Positions 62,070-64,000 of a DNA stretch of 64,000 nt are shown here, in pieces (the stretch's first letter is position 1; the number at the start of each line of letters is the position of its first letter). Origin of the DNA: Thermoplasmatales archaeon (GTDB lineage: Archaea > Thermoplasmatota > E2 > DHVEG-1); contig CP070724.1 in the NCBI GenBank assembly GCA_020350825.1, positions 1,179,972-1,243,971 of the forward strand. The letters are read 5' to 3'. A program made the translations under genes and the position numbers. Below the pieces are notes generated by a model. It worked only from the letters and a program-made list of their open reading frames with translations. It ran no database searches and was not told the DNA's origin.

Positions 62070-63860
62070 ATGTTAACACTTGGTGAAACTTTAGACAGAT
62101 CTGCGATAGCATTTCCAGATAAAGAAGTAATTTGTTTCCTAAGCAAAGACGATAAGAGGATTACATATGCAGAGCTAAATGAGAGAGTAAACCGTCTAGC
62201 TGGTGGCCTGGTAAAGTTAGGAATTAAAGCAGGTGATAAAGTTGCCCTGTGGATGCCAAATCGTCCAGAATGGATAGTAACATTTTTTGCTGTTGCAAGA
62301 ATAGGCGCTGTACTAGTTCCTATGGATACATGGTATAAATCCTCAGAGGCAGAATACATACTAAACCATTCAGATTCTGTTGCAGTAATCACCCTTAAGA
62401 AGTTTGGCAAGAGTGAGTTTATTAATATGCTAAGCGAGGTAAGACCAAGACTCCCAAAGCTCAAGCATATTATCGTTGTCGATGAAGTTGTTGAAAACAC
62501 TGTTTTATATCAATCAGTAATAGGGATGGGTAACGACTGGAGAGAGAATCAAGAGTATACAGATCGACGTTTTCAGAACGATCTCGATAATGTAGTATTC
62601 ATCGTCTATACCAGTGGTACTACTGGGAAACCAAAAGGAGCCATGCTCAGTCACATGAATATCGTCGCAAATGCAAAGGATGCGGCATCTATTATGCAGG
62701 TAAACCATAAGGACCGATTTCTTGTTCCAGTTCCTTTCTCACACCTTTTTGGTTGCGTTTTAGGCATAGCTTTTACTATTGTTCATGGAGCAAGTATTGT
62801 TGTCATGGAGACCTTTGGACCTGAGGATGTACTGAAAGCAATCGAGAAAGAAAAGTGTACTGTATGTCATGGGGTCCCAACGATGTTTATCCGTGAATTA
62901 GAGGTACTGAGTGTAAGAAAATATGACGTGAGTTCTCTTCGCACAGGGATTATAGCTGGTGCTCCTTGTCCAGTAGATACAATGCATGGAATCATGAATG
63001 TTATGAAATGTAATATCTGCATTGGTTACGGATTAACAGAATGCAGCTTGGTCACATTAACCAGATTTGATGATATTCTTCAGCAGAGAGTAGAGACCGT
63101 GGGACGTGCATTACCAAATGTAGAGGTTAAAATCGTTGATGATGATCATAAACCAGTCCCCAAGGGAGAAACAGGTGAACTAGCATGTAAAGGCTACAAC
63201 GTTATGAAAGGTTATTACAAAATGCCAGAACAAACAGCGGAAGCAATAGATAAGAAAGGATGGCTTTACACAGGAGATTTAGCCACAGTTGATGAAAATA
63301 AATACTATAAGATTGTAGGACGAAAGAAGGATATGGTTATTGTAGGAGGATTTAATGTCTATCCAAGGGAGATAGAAGAGTACTTGATATCTGATCCAAA
63401 GATTCAACAGGTCGCTGTATTAGGCGTTCCAGATCATGACATGGGCGAACTAATCGCTGTTGTTATTGTTCCTGAACTACGTGTCAAAATCACAGGACAA
63501 GAAATTGTTGACCTCTGCTATGGTAAAATGGCTAGTGCCAAAGTACCTAGATATGTATTCCTAGAAAAGGAGCTACCGATCAGCAGTAGAGGTAAAGTAC
63601 AAAAATACAAACTTAGAAAAAAACTAGCTGAAAGGATCGAGAAAGAAAGAATAAAGAAGATTGTTCCTAGCGAAGTGAAGATGAAAAGGAAGAAGGATAC
63701 ATTGGAGACGGTGATAGATAAACTTATGGCAACTGGTAAATTCAATATAGAGCAAAAAGGTGAGATGGAAAAGTTTCTGTTATCACTTAACGAGGAGCAA
63801 GATAAGCTTTTTCAGAAGCTAGTTTTAGATAAAAACAAGGTGTTGAAAATAAAAAAGTGA
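62070..63860 (+). CDS. Acyl- or aryl-CoA ligase (ANL family, AMP-forming) with C-terminal helical tail
   Basis: 596 residues from ATG 62070 (GGAGA upstream, family start TLGETLDRSAIAFPDKE); the longer frame to 61962 is leader. P-loop YTSGTTGKPKG, GYGLTECSLVTL, YTGDLATVDENKYYKIVGRKKDMVIVGGFNVYPREIEE, and C-terminal Lys region ISSRGKVQKYKL. A 65-residue Lys/Glu-rich helical tail follows the ligase core. Divergent from the benzoyl-CoA-reductase-type operon, so it may supply its CoA ester; long-chain fatty acid activation is the alternative. Confidence 0.85.
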   Translation: MLTLGETLDRSAIAFPDKEVICFLSKDDKRITYAELNERVNRLAGGLVKLGIKAGDKVALWMPNRPEWIVTFFAVARIGAVLVPMDTWYKSSEAEYILNHSDSVAVITLKKFGKSEFINMLSEVRPRLPKLKHIIVVDEVVENTVLYQSVIGMGNDWRENQEYTDRRFQNDLDNVVFIVYTSGTTGKPKGAMLSHMNIVANAKDAASIMQVNHKDRFLVPVPFSHLFGCVLGIAFTIVHGASIVVMETFGPEDVLKAIEKEKCTVCHGVPTMFIRELEVLSVRKYDVSSLRTGIIAGAPCPVDTMHGIMNVMKCNICIGYGLTECSLVTLTRFDDILQQRVETVGRALPNVEVKIVDDDHKPVPKGETGELACKGYNVMKGYYKMPEQTAEAIDKKGWLYTGDLATVDENKYYKIVGRKKDMVIVGGFNVYPREIEEYLISDPKIQQVAVLGVPDHDMGELIAVVIVPELRVKITGQEIVDLCYGKMASAKVPRYVFLEKELPISSRGKVQKYKLRKKLAERIEKERIKKIVPSEVKMKRKKDTLETVIDKLMATGKFNIEQKGEMEKFLLSLNEEQDKLFQKLVLDKNKVLKIKK

Positions 63861-64000
63861 GAGTTATTATAGGTTGTTGAGGACTACTGTTTTTTTCTCT
63901 TTAGTCATCCAATTATACATTAAATTACTATCCACCACTGATTCACATACCTTCCTAACTTATTTTTATAAAGAAAGTACTTCTTTTTTCACCAAAAAGT
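63861..64000. other. Right edge, no gene seen
   Basis: A/T-rich sequence with a T-run (TTTTTTTCTCTTT) shortly after the ligase stop that may terminate it. Nothing else is visible. Confidence 0.4.

Noticed and set aside
1-64000. CRISPR arrays, insertion sequences, rRNA genes or replication origins
   Set aside because: I saw no regularly spaced repeats, no transposase-like protein, no rRNA and no Orc1/Cdc6 gene. The DUF2080-like protein alone is not evidence of a transposon.

Overview
The window is AT-rich archaeal chromosome. Archaeal signatures are the uS13-uS4-uS11-Rpo3 run, an LSm protein next to eL37, an MCT-1-like PUA protein, archaeal-type AsnRS, UPF0282, a geranylgeranyl reductase, a tRNA without encoded CCA, and TATA boxes with strong GGAGG/GGTGA Shine-Dalgarno sites. 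The gene content fits an anaerobic, protein-degrading member of the Thermoplasmatota (MBG-D/Thermoprofundales-like); this lineage is inference, not read from a marker alignment.

Layout. 0-6 kb: two secreted cysteine peptidases (gingipain-like C25; papain-like C1A fused to a beta-helix), a HAD phosphatase, several tiny ORFs and a lone response-regulator receiver, with a promoter region present in two copies. 6-9.3 kb: a divergent HMG-CoA-reductase-like protein with an N-terminal zinc ribbon, a small esterase, and PUA/LSm/eL37. 9.5-15.5 kb: a complete Liv-type branched-chain amino acid ABC transporter plus two lipoproteins. 15.8-20.2 kb: a compact cassette of pseudo-RecA ATPase, small helical protein, B-family DNA polymerase with altered catalytic motifs, PD-(D/E)xK nuclease and a SRAP (HMCES/YedK) protein, best read as a DNA damage-tolerance module. 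20-25 kb: metallo-beta-lactamase protein, macrodomain, Lrp-type regulator, cold-shock protein, acylphosphatase, AsnRS. 25.3-28.1 kb: ribosomal/RNA polymerase genes ending at tRNA-Pro(CGG), behind which lies a broken ribbon-helix-helix gene read antisense through the tRNA, then small secreted proteins with duplicated two-way promoter modules.

30-36 kb: a 3-methylcrotonyl-CoA carboxylase-type operon (leucine catabolism), geranylgeranyl reductase and a ubiquitin-like sulfur carrier. 37-47.5 kb: a 2-hydroxyacyl-CoA dehydratase and its activator, ADP-forming acyl-CoA synthetase, AMP-forming CoA ligase, ketopantoate-reductase-family dehydrogenase, and a tungsten aldehyde oxidoreductase with ferredoxin and flavoprotein partners. 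Together these can support Stickland-like fermentation of amino-acid-derived 2-oxo acids. 47.5-53.5 kb: TrpB2 and secreted/membrane proteins, including an HExxH protease. 53.6-63.9 kb: an operon on the minus strand ordered like bzdN-O-P-Q-M-V, encoding an ATP-dependent benzoyl-CoA-reductase-type enzyme and its electron supply. It is headed by a GNAT and a DUF2080-like small protein and is divergent from an acyl/aryl-CoA ligase across a 71-bp region carrying two palindromes.

Overall theme: extracellular peptidases release peptides, the Liv system imports branched-chain amino acids, and the CoA-based clusters oxidise or reduce the carbon skeletons. The strongest candidates for new biology are the 15.8-20.2 kb repair cassette, the benzoyl-CoA-reductase-type operon (no ring-opening enzymes, a subunit that appears to start at a non-AUG codon) and the HMG-CoA-reductase-like protein with replaced catalytic residues.
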